Assembly: GCA_001603805.1 (NCBI GenBank)
Contig: LUZY01000011.1
Span: 62,001 to 126,000, forward strand
Length of the DNA: 64,000 bases
Source of the DNA: Deferribacterales bacterium Deferri_01
Lineage (GTDB): Bacteria > Chrysiogenota > Deferribacteres > Deferribacterales > Geovibrionaceae
Reading direction: 5' to 3'
This document shows, in pieces, positions 53,006 through 60,372 of this stretch; position 1 is the stretch's first letter, and the number at the start of each line of letters is the position of its first letter. Position numbers and translations under genes: made by a program. The notes under the pieces were generated by a model. The model did not search any database. It saw only the letters and a program-made list of their open reading frames with translations, and had not been told where the DNA came from.

Positions 53006-54949
53006 TTAAACCTCGTTTTTACTCACTGAAGGCAGGTACAGCGATACTACTGTTCCCTTACCCTGAATGCTTGAAAGCTCATGATAGCCTTTATGTTCTT
53101 TGACAATTCTGGATATAATGGCAAGTCCGAGCCCTGTTCCGCCCTGATTGCGCCGTGTTGTGAAGAACGGGTTCCATATATCATTAATGATCTCATTATT
53201 TATACCCCGCCCCTCGTCTGTGACGCTTAGTTTTACATATTTGTTATCTTCAGTGTTTTCAAGTGAGCAGACAATTTTCTGTTTTTTTTCAGTCAGAGCG
53301 TAGCAGGCATTCTGGATAAGGTTGATTACCACCTGCTCCATCTGAAAAGGATTGGCATATACTTTATTAAGATTGTCTTTTGCATCGAATACAAAGCAGT
53401 TGGTGTATTTTTTGGTAAAGAAGCCAATAAACTTCAGGGCGTCATTAACCGTTCTCTTTATATCAATTACTTCAAAGGTATTCGGCTTACTGACACTATA
53501 TGCTTTCAGCTCACGGATTACTGTTGTTATGCGCCTGAGACTTTCGCTTATGTTATCTTCAGCCTCTTCAAGTGTTTTTCTGGCAGATGTCCACCCGTCA
53601 ACATATTTGTCAAGATCACTGAAACCGTCAGGGTGGTCACTAACATAGCTGCCGATTCCGTTATGAATACGTTTGATTAAATCCATATTCAGACCTATCA
53701 GCGCAGTCGGGTTGTTTATTTCATGAGCCATTGTTGCCGCCATTTCCCCAATTGCAGCCAGACGGACAGCCATAAGAGCTTCATCCCTGAGTTTAACGTT
53801 TTCTGTTATTTCAGACATGATAACAAGCAGCCTGTCCTGCTGGTTGTCCAGATTAACAGCCACTATCCGCCATGAGCGTGCATCATTGGAAAGCCTGGTA
53901 AGGTCGAAGCATTTATTTTCATGTATTGCAGATTCTATTTCCTTCTGAATATTTTCCATTGGGTATGTTCTTTTCTGAGTATTATTAACGTTAGTCCATG
54001 AAACCTTCCCCTCTTTGCTGATCAGGTATATACATTCAGGCATGGCATCAAGAACCATCTGAAAAAGCGAGGACAGGCTTCTCAGGCTTGCTGTTTTTCT
54101 CTGAACCTGTTTTTTGAGCATCTTATTCCAGATCAGTATTATAAATGCAGCGACAATAACAGCAGCAAGAGCTATGAGAGTGTAGTAATACCATGATGGT
54201 GTGGAAATATCTCTTATGTGCCACTTTTTTATTATTTCAAAATATACTCCGTTGCGCTTGATTTCCTCCATAGCCTTGAGCATTTTTTCATAAAGTTCAT
54301 TGTTGTTTTTATTAACACAGAAGCCGTATATGGCGGGTATATTCGGTATGAAACTGCTGCGTATATTTTTTACGCCTATCTGGTAAGCGGAGTTTAGCGC
54401 CAGCTCCATTGTTGAGAGAAGTGCATCACCTTCGCCGTCTGATAAAGCCTGCATGGCTTCAGGGGAGGTGTCATAGGTGACAGTACGGATATTATATTCA
54501 TCTCCGTGTTCAACAAGATATGAGTGGCTGTATGTGTTTTTTACAACCAGAACTGTTTTACCCCTCAGTTCGTCCATATTTGTCAGGTAAGGCATATCTG
54601 TTCTGGTGAAAATAGACCTGTAAAGCACTATTGATGTGGGTATGTGCGCTGCAAATTTGTTTGCGGCACGCACAGGAGAGATGGACATCATATCTATTTC
54701 CCCGCTTTCAAGCTTATGCAGGTTATCCTTATAATTGCCGGGAACAATTTCATATGTGCATCCGGCGGCGTCTGTCAGAGCTTTCAGCAGATCAACATTC
54801 ATTCCCTTAGGCTGTTTATGGTCGTTAAGCCATTCGTAAGGTTTATATATTGACCACATGCCGTATATGATATGACAATCATCCGACGGGTATGAGTTAA
54901 AAACAGAGACTGACAAAAAAAATGAAATTAATAAAACGAGTTTTCTCAT
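53006..54949 (-). CDS. Histidine kinase with periplasmic solute-binding (SBP family 3) sensor
   Basis: A 647-residue membrane kinase. Signal peptide, then a periplasmic domain of bacterial solute-binding family 3 (residues about 25-250; KGMNVDLLKALTDAAG and ESGEIDMMSISPVRA are typical), one transmembrane helix (WYYYTLIALAAVIVAAFIILIW), a PAS-like region, HisKA with MAHEINNPTALIG and a HATPase (VINLIQNACYAL; TDEGRGINNE; GGTGLGLAIISRIV). It should sense an organic substrate outside the cell, plausibly the acceptor reduced by the co-encoded flavocytochrome, and signal to the NtrC-type regulator. Confidence 0.94.
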   Translation of the reverse strand: MRKLVLLISFFLSVSVFNSYPSDDCHIIYGMWSIYKPYEWLNDHKQPKGMNVDLLKALTDAAGCTYEIVPGNYKDNLHKLESGEIDMMSISPVRAANKFAAHIPTSIVLYRSIFTRTDMPYLTNMDELRGKTVLVVKNTYSHSYLVEHGDEYNIRTVTYDTSPEAMQALSDGEGDALLSTMELALNSAYQIGVKNIRSSFIPNIPAIYGFCVNKNNNELYEKMLKAMEEIKRNGVYFEIIKKWHIRDISTPSWYYYTLIALAAVIVAAFIILIWNKMLKKQVQRKTASLRSLSSLFQMVLDAMPECIYLISKEGKVSWTNVNNTQKRTYPMENIQKEIESAIHENKCFDLTRLSNDARSWRIVAVNLDNQQDRLLVIMSEITENVKLRDEALMAVRLAAIGEMAATMAHEINNPTALIGLNMDLIKRIHNGIGSYVSDHPDGFSDLDKYVDGWTSARKTLEEAEDNISESLRRITTVIRELKAYSVSKPNTFEVIDIKRTVNDALKFIGFFTKKYTNCFVFDAKDNLNKVYANPFQMEQVVINLIQNACYALTEKKQKIVCSLENTEDNKYVKLSVTDEGRGINNEIINDIWNPFFTTRRNQGGTGLGLAIISRIVKEHKGYHELSSIQGKGTVVSLYLPSVSKNEV

Positions 54950-54986
54950 AGTACAATTATAGCATAAGTAGTTTATAATGGAAAGG

Positions 54987-55008
54987 ATCCCTCCCGTTAG
55001 GGAGGGAT
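54987..55008. terminator. Hairpin between cytochrome and kinase genes
   Basis: Perfect 9-bp stem ATCCCTCCC / GGGAGGGAT with loop GTTA, without a T run. It may hold back transcription or protect the 3' end of the flavoprotein-cytochrome message, giving less kinase and regulator than enzyme. Confidence 0.6.
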
Positions 55009-55013
55009 AAACT

Positions 55014-55376
55014 CTATGGAACTTTTATTGCAAAATTATGGCACTGGTCACAGAGCAAAACTGATTTTTCGTGCGATTTATGGCAATTGTTGCAGGGGAG
55101 CGGGCCATAGTGGCTTGCATGGGGGTTTATTTCCTCCTCCGGGTTTGCAGTCAGGGCTGCAAGGTCTTCGTAACTGCCGTGACAGTCGAGGCATTTTTCT
55201 GTTTCAGGAGCGCTTGAGGGAGCATCTGTCGAGTGACAGTCCGCACATGAGCTGCCATGTTCGGAGAGATGCCGGTCCGCCAGTCTGTTGCTGCCTTCTG
55301 ACGGTGATTTCTGCACCGATGCAAAAACTGAAAACGTCAGTATTAGTATAAATACCAATAAGGTTGAGATTTTCAT
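55014..55376 (-). CDS. Periplasmic tetraheme cytochrome c (flavocytochrome c heme subunit)
   Basis: A 120-residue secreted cytochrome with a signal peptide (MKISTLLVFILILTFSVFAS) and four CxxCH heme sites: CADCH, CLDCH, CNNCH and CDQCH. Spacing and size match the heme domain of Shewanella fumarate reductase Fcc3. It follows the flavoprotein gene by 80 bases and should pass electrons to it. The pair is thus a split flavocytochrome c. AAAGGTGG lies before the ATG. Confidence 0.93.
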   Translation of the reverse strand: MKISTLLVFILILTFSVFASVQKSPSEGSNRLADRHLSEHGSSCADCHSTDAPSSAPETEKCLDCHGSYEDLAALTANPEEEINPHASHYGPLPCNNCHKSHEKSVLLCDQCHNFAIKVP

Positions 55377-55405
55377 TATCCACCTTTAATAAATTATAAT
55401 TTGAG

Positions 55406-55430
55406 TTCCCCCCTGTATCACAGGGAGGAA
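55406..55430. promoter_or_regulatory. Hairpin in the flavoprotein-cytochrome spacer
   Basis: TTCC-C-CCCTGT / ACAGGG-A-GGAA with loop ATC, just after the flavoprotein stop region. Without a T run; likely an mRNA processing or stability element. Confidence 0.45.
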
Positions 55431-55456
55431 CCTGACACTTGCTGGTTTTGGTATTA

Positions 55457-57172
55457 TTACAGAGCTTTTTCTCCAGCGGCATTTCTGCCTGCTTCACGTC
55501 CCATTACCACACATTCTGTAATATTACCGCCGCCCTGATAGACGAACTTAAGGGCAGATGATATTTCCCCTGCGGTATAGAGGCGTGGTATAACTTTACC
55601 TGTCCACTCAAGAACCTGACGTTTTGCATTGCACTTTATTCCGCCTTTGGTGTTGGGACCGCCGGCATAAAGCGGCATTGCATAGTAGGGTGCTTTTTCA
55701 ACGGGCTTCAGAGTCGCTTTACGACGTCCGAACTCTTTATCTTCTCCGGCAGTGCATGCTTCATTAAACTTATTCACTGCCATTTTAAGGTTTTCAGGTA
55801 CCATCTGTTCTTTATTTTCCGGATGATTTTTAATCATTTCGGCAAGCTCTTCAAGAGTATCTGCCTTCATGATCCATCCGCGTTTGATTGCATCCTGATT
55901 ATCTTTTGTCCATGGCAGGAAGTCATAAGCTGATGTTGATATAGCCATATTTGTCAGAGGACCGGCGTCTATTATCTGCTGGTCCATGATCAGCCATGAC
56001 GGGCTGTTGGGGTAGCGGAGAGTGTCTATATCAAAGTGAACTGCTTCTTTATATGAAAAATAACGGCTGGGGTCGTCTGTTATTTTAGTTTCAGCAAGGT
56101 ACCTGTTGCCGAAAGCATTAACCATTATAGAGTGAGGGCGCCCCACAGCCGGGGTGATGATTCCTATTTTCATACCGTTGTGGCGTACAGGAGGAGCAGC
56201 GATCAGGCGGGAAGCAGCTTTACCGACTTTGGCAAGACCTGCACCAACTTTCATTGCCATGGATATGCCGTCGCCTGTGTTTGCTGTTGTGCCGTAAAAT
56301 GCCCAGCCTTCAGTTCCCTGACCCTCAAGGAAAGCTCTGCGCATTTCAAAGTTATATTCATAACCGCCGCAGGTAAGAATTACAGCTTTTTTTGCTTTAA
56401 CAGCTATAGTTTTGCCTTTGTATTCTGCTAGAACGCCTATTATTTCACCTTTTTCATTAGGAACAAGGTCAACTGCCGGTGCTTCATAAAGAACTTTGAT
56501 TTTGTCTTTGCGGTCAACAACACCTTTTTTAAGCAGGGCGAAGAAGGCTTCTCCGTTTTCTTTCTGAAGATAGGGGAGGTCTTTTGTGGCTGTCATTGAG
56601 CGTGTGTATCCGGTGAATGAGCTTGAGTGTGTTGAGTAGCCTGATTCTTTCGCACCGGGAAAATTAGGGAAAGAGGCTCCCTTGCCCAGAAATGATCCCA
56701 TTGTCGGGCTGAATGCCGGATCGATTGACTGAAGCCATGGGATGATGCCCGGAATATAGTCAGCCCAGAGATCAGCCAGACCTTCTGCAACTACCGGGTC
56801 TTCTTCGCTTTCCAGTTTCCACGGCAGGTTCTGACCGGAAAACAGAGCAAGCGCATACTGTTTGAGTGCCTCACGGTTATATTCTTTTTTAGTTGAGTGG
56901 AATATGCCGCCCGACATGCGGGTATTTGAGTAGTGTGTTTTCTCGACCTGTTTTTCGAGAATAATTGATGAAGTTCCTGCATTTGCCGCTTCAATTGCAG
57001 CGCATGCGCCTGCGCCTCCGAATCCCACCACTACTATTTCAGTTTCGTAATCCCATTTTCTGGGAACCTGAACGGGAGCAGCGTTTACTGCACCCGGCAG
57101 CATTGCTCCGATAGTTGCCGCACCTGCAACTACTGTGGCTTTTTTAATGAAGTTTCTTCTTGAGATAGACAT
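55457..57172 (-). CDS. Tat-exported FAD-dependent reductase of the flavocytochrome c / fumarate-urocanate-methacrylate reductase family
   Basis: A 571-residue periplasmic flavoprotein. Tat signal SRRNFIKKATVVAGAA, then an FAD Rossmann motif VVVGFGGAGACAAIEAANAG, and a C-terminal FAD segment RLYTAGEISSALKF ... GGGNITECVVMGREAGRNAA. The family reduces a carbon-carbon double bond at the end of a respiratory chain. In fumarate reductase Fcc3 the sequence before Gly-Gly-Asn is Asn-Arg-Leu, and that Arg binds substrate; here it reads Tyr-Gln-Gly, so the usual carboxylate-binding Arg seems replaced. Fumarate is therefore doubtful; another unsaturated substrate is more likely. AGGAGG precedes the ATG. 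First gene of a four-gene operon. Confidence 0.93.
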   Translation of the reverse strand: MSISRRNFIKKATVVAGAATIGAMLPGAVNAAPVQVPRKWDYETEIVVVGFGGAGACAAIEAANAGTSSIILEKQVEKTHYSNTRMSGGIFHSTKKEYNREALKQYALALFSGQNLPWKLESEEDPVVAEGLADLWADYIPGIIPWLQSIDPAFSPTMGSFLGKGASFPNFPGAKESGYSTHSSSFTGYTRSMTATKDLPYLQKENGEAFFALLKKGVVDRKDKIKVLYEAPAVDLVPNEKGEIIGVLAEYKGKTIAVKAKKAVILTCGGYEYNFEMRRAFLEGQGTEGWAFYGTTANTGDGISMAMKVGAGLAKVGKAASRLIAAPPVRHNGMKIGIITPAVGRPHSIMVNAFGNRYLAETKITDDPSRYFSYKEAVHFDIDTLRYPNSPSWLIMDQQIIDAGPLTNMAISTSAYDFLPWTKDNQDAIKRGWIMKADTLEELAEMIKNHPENKEQMVPENLKMAVNKFNEACTAGEDKEFGRRKATLKPVEKAPYYAMPLYAGGPNTKGGIKCNAKRQVLEWTGKVIPRLYTAGEISSALKFVYQGGGNITECVVMGREAGRNAAGEKAL

Positions 57173-57206
57173 ACATGTCCTCCTGTAAATAAACTAAAGA
57201 CTAAAA

Positions 57207-57223
57207 AGCAAAGGGTATGCCTA
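57207..57223 (-). promoter_or_regulatory. Sigma-54 promoter of the flavocytochrome operon
   Basis: On the minus strand AGGCAT-ACCCT-TTGCT: GG at 57221-57220 and GC at 57209-57208 are exactly 12 bases apart, as required for -24/-12 promoters. Transcription would start near 57196, 24 bases before the ATG. The only mismatch in the core is A for T at the first position, plus T for C after GGCA. Confidence 0.7.
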
Positions 57224-57274
57224 AGTGTAAAATGTTTATTATCAGGTGTTTATGTGATAAGCGGATGCGGTGTT

Positions 57275-57299
57275 ATTCATAATGCAATTCATAATGAAT
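57275..57299. promoter_or_regulatory. Tandem palindromes, candidate enhancer sites
   Basis: ATTCAT-A-ATGAAT (57287-57299) is a perfect palindrome and ATTCAT-A-ATGCAA (57275-57287) a near copy 12 bases away. They lie about 80-105 bases upstream of the predicted sigma-54 start, the normal place for NtrC-type activator binding. Confidence 0.5.
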
Positions 57300-57446
57300 A
57301 TGATTGATGCAAAATGAATTATATTGAGAGCTGGTTTTATTAACATATTAAAACAGAAAGTTCGGCTATTTGGTTTAAAAAGAGATAGGGTTCAAATGGG
57401 GCGGAAAGAGGGAAACGGACAGCCATTTCTGACTGCCCGTGCTGTT

Positions 57447-58442
57447 TTATTTCATTTCGTATTTCAGTCCGGTCATGCTTACCAGTTCATCGACTGTGCC
57501 GTTCATCATGCTACTGAGCATTATCTGCTGAAGGCTTACCGGCTCTGCGGGGTTCATGGTCACAGTGATTTCTTTTTTGCCTTCGAGTATAAAGTTTTTC
57601 ATATCCTCTGAGAACTGTTTTTCAAAAGGAGATTCAATTGCCGCTATTTTTTCATCGGCTCCTTCCATGAGTTTCTGTCTGCGTTCCTCAATGGTGGAGT
57701 TATCTCCTTCTTCAGGCTGAAGGAAAAGTTTTTCCATAAAACCTTTGTCTGTGAGTTCGACCTTAAGGCTGTTTATCTTAAGCTTAGATATATCTTCCTG
57801 AACTTTTTTGCTGAACTCTTCATTATTCTGAAGAGAATCAGGGTTTGCCGTGCTGTATTTTGAGTAGCTTTTTATATCCACGCCGCTGAAAGTAAGGTTC
57901 ATCTTCATGTCGCCCAGACCTTCTGCCAGAAAGTTAAGCTTGCTGTATTCATAAACCATATTTTTGAAATCTGCATTTGTGGAAATCTGGATATCCAATG
58001 TGACTTCATCTTTGCCAAGCTTGCTTTTTATCTCTTCATCACTTATGGGCAGGTGGAGAGCAGTAACATTTATATCAACGGATTTGGGCACTCCGTCCTC
58101 TTTTTCAAACTTAAGAATATCGATTTCATCAATATTTATAGTTTCCTCACCGTTAGCCACAGAAAGGTTTGATATTCTGCCTTTGTTGCTGAGTACATTG
58201 AAGCTGAACTCATCTGCATTAAATTTGAGTTCGGTGTCATTAAAGGAAACCTGCTTAAGCTTACCGCTCATAGAGACGGGGTTTACGCTGAGAGATTCAT
58301 ATTTTATCTCTTCACTGAAGCCTGCTGATGCAGTGAAATCATTGATTTCAGAGACTATTCTCTGTTTGATATAAGCAGATGCCCCGACATAAAGGACAGC
58401 AAGAAGAATGATTATTGCAACCGGTATAAATTTTTTGTTCAT
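57447..58442 (-). CDS. Membrane-anchored hypothetical protein (AsmA/DUF945-like)
   Basis: A 331-residue protein with one N-terminal membrane helix (FIPVAIIILLAVLYVGASAY) and a long beta-rich, probably periplasmic domain with alternating hydrophobic pattern (ISGKLKQVSFNDTELKFNADEF-like repeats). It reminds me of AsmA-type or YdgA/DUF945 proteins, but I do not see a decisive motif. I chose the ATG giving MNKKFIP; the longest frame adds 25 residues. It stands between the flavocytochrome promoter and the rpoE promoter and has no operon partner. Confidence 0.6.
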   Translation of the reverse strand: MNKKFIPVAIIILLAVLYVGASAYIKQRIVSEINDFTASAGFSEEIKYESLSVNPVSMSGKLKQVSFNDTELKFNADEFSFNVLSNKGRISNLSVANGEETINIDEIDILKFEKEDGVPKSVDINVTALHLPISDEEIKSKLGKDEVTLDIQISTNADFKNMVYEYSKLNFLAEGLGDMKMNLTFSGVDIKSYSKYSTANPDSLQNNEEFSKKVQEDISKLKINSLKVELTDKGFMEKLFLQPEEGDNSTIEERRQKLMEGADEKIAAIESPFEKQFSEDMKNFILEGKKEITVTMNPAEPVSLQQIMLSSMMNGTVDELVSMTGLKYEMK

Positions 58443-58610
58443 AATATTATCAGCTCCGTAATTGATTAGCCTTTTCACAGCTTTTGTATAGTCTATTGAT
58501 CCCTGTGCCAATATCAAGTAGAATAAATGTTTAGGCAGTCTTTTTTTTGTAAAGACAGTAGAACGCCTTGCGATATTCAGACCGAAGGAATAAATTTTTT
58601 TTACGGCAAT

Positions 58611-58637
58611 GAACTTTTAAAGCCGATGCTTATCAAA
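58611..58637 (+). promoter_or_regulatory. Sigma-E-type promoter of the rpoE operon
   Basis: GAACTT (58611-58616), 16 bases, TCAAA (58633-58637), the consensus bound by RpoE/AlgU sigma factors. A start point near 58643 would leave a leader of about 13 bases, with AGGAGG almost at its 5' end. Confidence 0.7.
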
Positions 58638-58655
58638 GTAAGCAGGAGGACATAA

Positions 58656-59231
58656 ATGGGAGATGCTCTCGTAGTAGAAAAGGTAATAGGCGGGGACGCA
58701 GCGTCGTACGAGCTGCTCATCCGTAAATACCAGTCCAAGCTTTTCAGCACTGTTCTTCATATGGTGAAAAACAGAGAACTGGCAGAAGATATTGTACAGG
58801 AAAGCTTTTTAAGAGCTTTCAGAAAGCTGGACACCCTGAATAACCGCTCCCAGTTTTATCCATGGATAAAACGTATCGCCCTTAACATGGCGCTGAACCA
58901 CTTTGAAAAAGAAAAGCGTGTTCTTGATGTGGAGTCGGATGATGATGAATCCAGCTTCTTTGAAAACATATCCTCCGGCGAAAGTCCGGAAGAGCTTACA
59001 CTGAAAGAGGAGATGAAACGTTATGTCCGCATGTTCGTTGACTCTCTGCCGGACAGACTCAGGGTGGTGATTATCCTCCGTGAAGTGGAGGACATGAGCT
59101 ATGAAGAAATAGCGGAAATGCTCAATATTCCGCTGGGAACAGTCAGAAGCAGGCTGTTCAACGCACGTAATATTATAAAAGAAAGACTCATAAAACAGGG
59201 GCTTGCAGATGGACTGTACAAAACATCGTAA
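58656..59231 (+). CDS. rpoE: ECF sigma factor (RpoE/AlgU type)
   Basis: A 191-residue sigma factor. Region 2 (YQSKLFSTVLHMVKNRELAEDIVQESFLRAF; key residues around 28-60) and region 4 (LPDRLRVVIILREVEDMSYEEIAEMLNIPLGTVRSRL) are complete. It is followed by an anti-sigma factor, an RseB-like regulator and a DegP protease, so this is the envelope-stress sigma factor of the organism. A GAACTT/TCAAA promoter upstream suggests that it drives its own operon. AGGAGG is 7 bases before the ATG. Confidence 0.95.
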   Translation: MGDALVVEKVIGGDAASYELLIRKYQSKLFSTVLHMVKNRELAEDIVQESFLRAFRKLDTLNNRSQFYPWIKRIALNMALNHFEKEKRVLDVESDDDESSFFENISSGESPEELTLKEEMKRYVRMFVDSLPDRLRVVIILREVEDMSYEEIAEMLNIPLGTVRSRLFNARNIIKERLIKQGLADGLYKTS

Positions 59232-59658
59232 ATTGTTGTCAGCTTATGTAGACGGTGAATGTTCGCAGTTTGAGTCCGCCGCTGTGGAAGCGCACCTTAA
59301 GAAATGCGCTCCATGCAGAAACGAACTTTCGGAGTTTTACACTCTGGGTTCAATGATTACGGAAAGCTTTACAGTAACAGAAGAAGTGGACTTCACTTCC
59401 TCAATTATGGCTTCCGTGATGTCGGACTCCGGCGAAGCTGTTGTACCTATCGCCAAAGGCAGGAAAAAAGTCATAGGATTCAGTTCTGTGGCGGTTGCAC
59501 TTCTTGCGGGGCTTATGGCTTTTGCAGTGATGAATCCGCTTGAGGCAGAAACTGTGGCATCGGGCAACGAAAAACTGGAACGTTACGTATTTGAGCATGT
59601 CGCCAGCACATATGACGGCTCAAACGAAGAATTCGGAGTAGTCAACTTCGGACAATGA
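59209..59658 (+). CDS. Anti-sigma factor with zinc-finger-like N-domain (RseA-like)
   Basis: A 149-residue single-pass membrane protein. The N-terminal cytoplasmic part has a ZAS-type motif (HLKKCAPC with an upstream Cys in MDCTKH) that binds the sigma factor; one transmembrane helix (VIGFSSVAVALLAGLMAFAVM) leads to a short periplasmic tail. It overlaps the end of rpoE by 23 bases and the start of the next gene by 4 (ATGA). I took the ATG with AGGGG upstream. Regulated proteolysis upon envelope stress would release RpoE. Confidence 0.88.
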   Translation: MDCTKHRKLLSAYVDGECSQFESAAVEAHLKKCAPCRNELSEFYTLGSMITESFTVTEEVDFTSSIMASVMSDSGEAVVPIAKGRKKVIGFSSVAVALLAGLMAFAVMNPLEAETVASGNEKLERYVFEHVASTYDGSNEEFGVVNFGQ

Positions 59659-60371
59659 CAAAAATTATTTTTTTGATCCTTCTTATACCTTTTGTCTCTT
59701 ATGGCGGCGATATGAAGGTTTTCTTCAAGATCGCCGTGGACGAAAGGGCTTATTCGACCTTTCTTCTTGAAAATCTGGGTGCGGGGCATTCCGCTCTTCA
59801 CGATCTCGCGTCCAGACTCAAGGAAAAACATCTGGAACTGGATAAGGTGCAGAAGGACTATTACAACATTAAAATCGATTACGGCATGAAGTATAACGGG
59901 CATGATGTCGCTCAGTATGACATTACCCCTTTGCTGCCGGACAGGTTCAGGCACGTTCTCCTTGTTGATGAGAAGTGGGACCAGATTCTCCGCAGGGAGG
60001 TTTACGACCCTGACGGTAAATTGATCTACGCTTACAGCTTTGAAGACAGGGATGGTGAGCTTAAGCCTGTAATCGAAAGACCGCAGCCCGCTTTATCCGC
60101 CGGAAGAGATGAATTCCCCGGTTTCCGGGCGGTGTTCAAAAAAGAACTGGATGACGGAACAATTCAGACACTCTACTCTGACGGATTAAACAAGTTTTCC
60201 GTTTTTATAAGTAAAACGGAAGCACAGATAAAAGATTCCGCCCGTATTTTATACGGAAATTATGTTTACAGAAAAAAAGTTGGTGACATCCTTTATACAG
60301 TGGTGGGAACAATACCTTTTCCTCAAATGGAAAAAGTTGTCGCCAGACTTGCCTTCAAGGAGGAACAATAA
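59655..60371 (+). CDS. RseB/MucB-like periplasmic regulator (short form)
   Basis: A 238-residue exported protein (signal peptide MTKIIFLILLIPFVSYGG). The C-terminal half is RseB-like: TLYSDGLNKFSVFI followed by RKKVGDILYTVVGTIPFPQME are the counterparts of the DGLxxxSVF and VTVVGEIP blocks. RseB is about 320 residues and binds lipoprotein signals with its LolA-like N-domain; this one is some 80 residues shorter, mostly in that domain. It is coupled to the anti-sigma gene by ATGA and lies one base before degP, matching algU-mucA-mucB-mucD order. Confidence 0.75.
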   Translation: MTKIIFLILLIPFVSYGGDMKVFFKIAVDERAYSTFLLENLGAGHSALHDLASRLKEKHLELDKVQKDYYNIKIDYGMKYNGHDVAQYDITPLLPDRFRHVLLVDEKWDQILRREVYDPDGKLIYAYSFEDRDGELKPVIERPQPALSAGRDEFPGFRAVFKKELDDGTIQTLYSDGLNKFSVFISKTEAQIKDSARILYGNYVYRKKVGDILYTVVGTIPFPQMEKVVARLAFKEEQ

Positions 60372-60372
60372 T

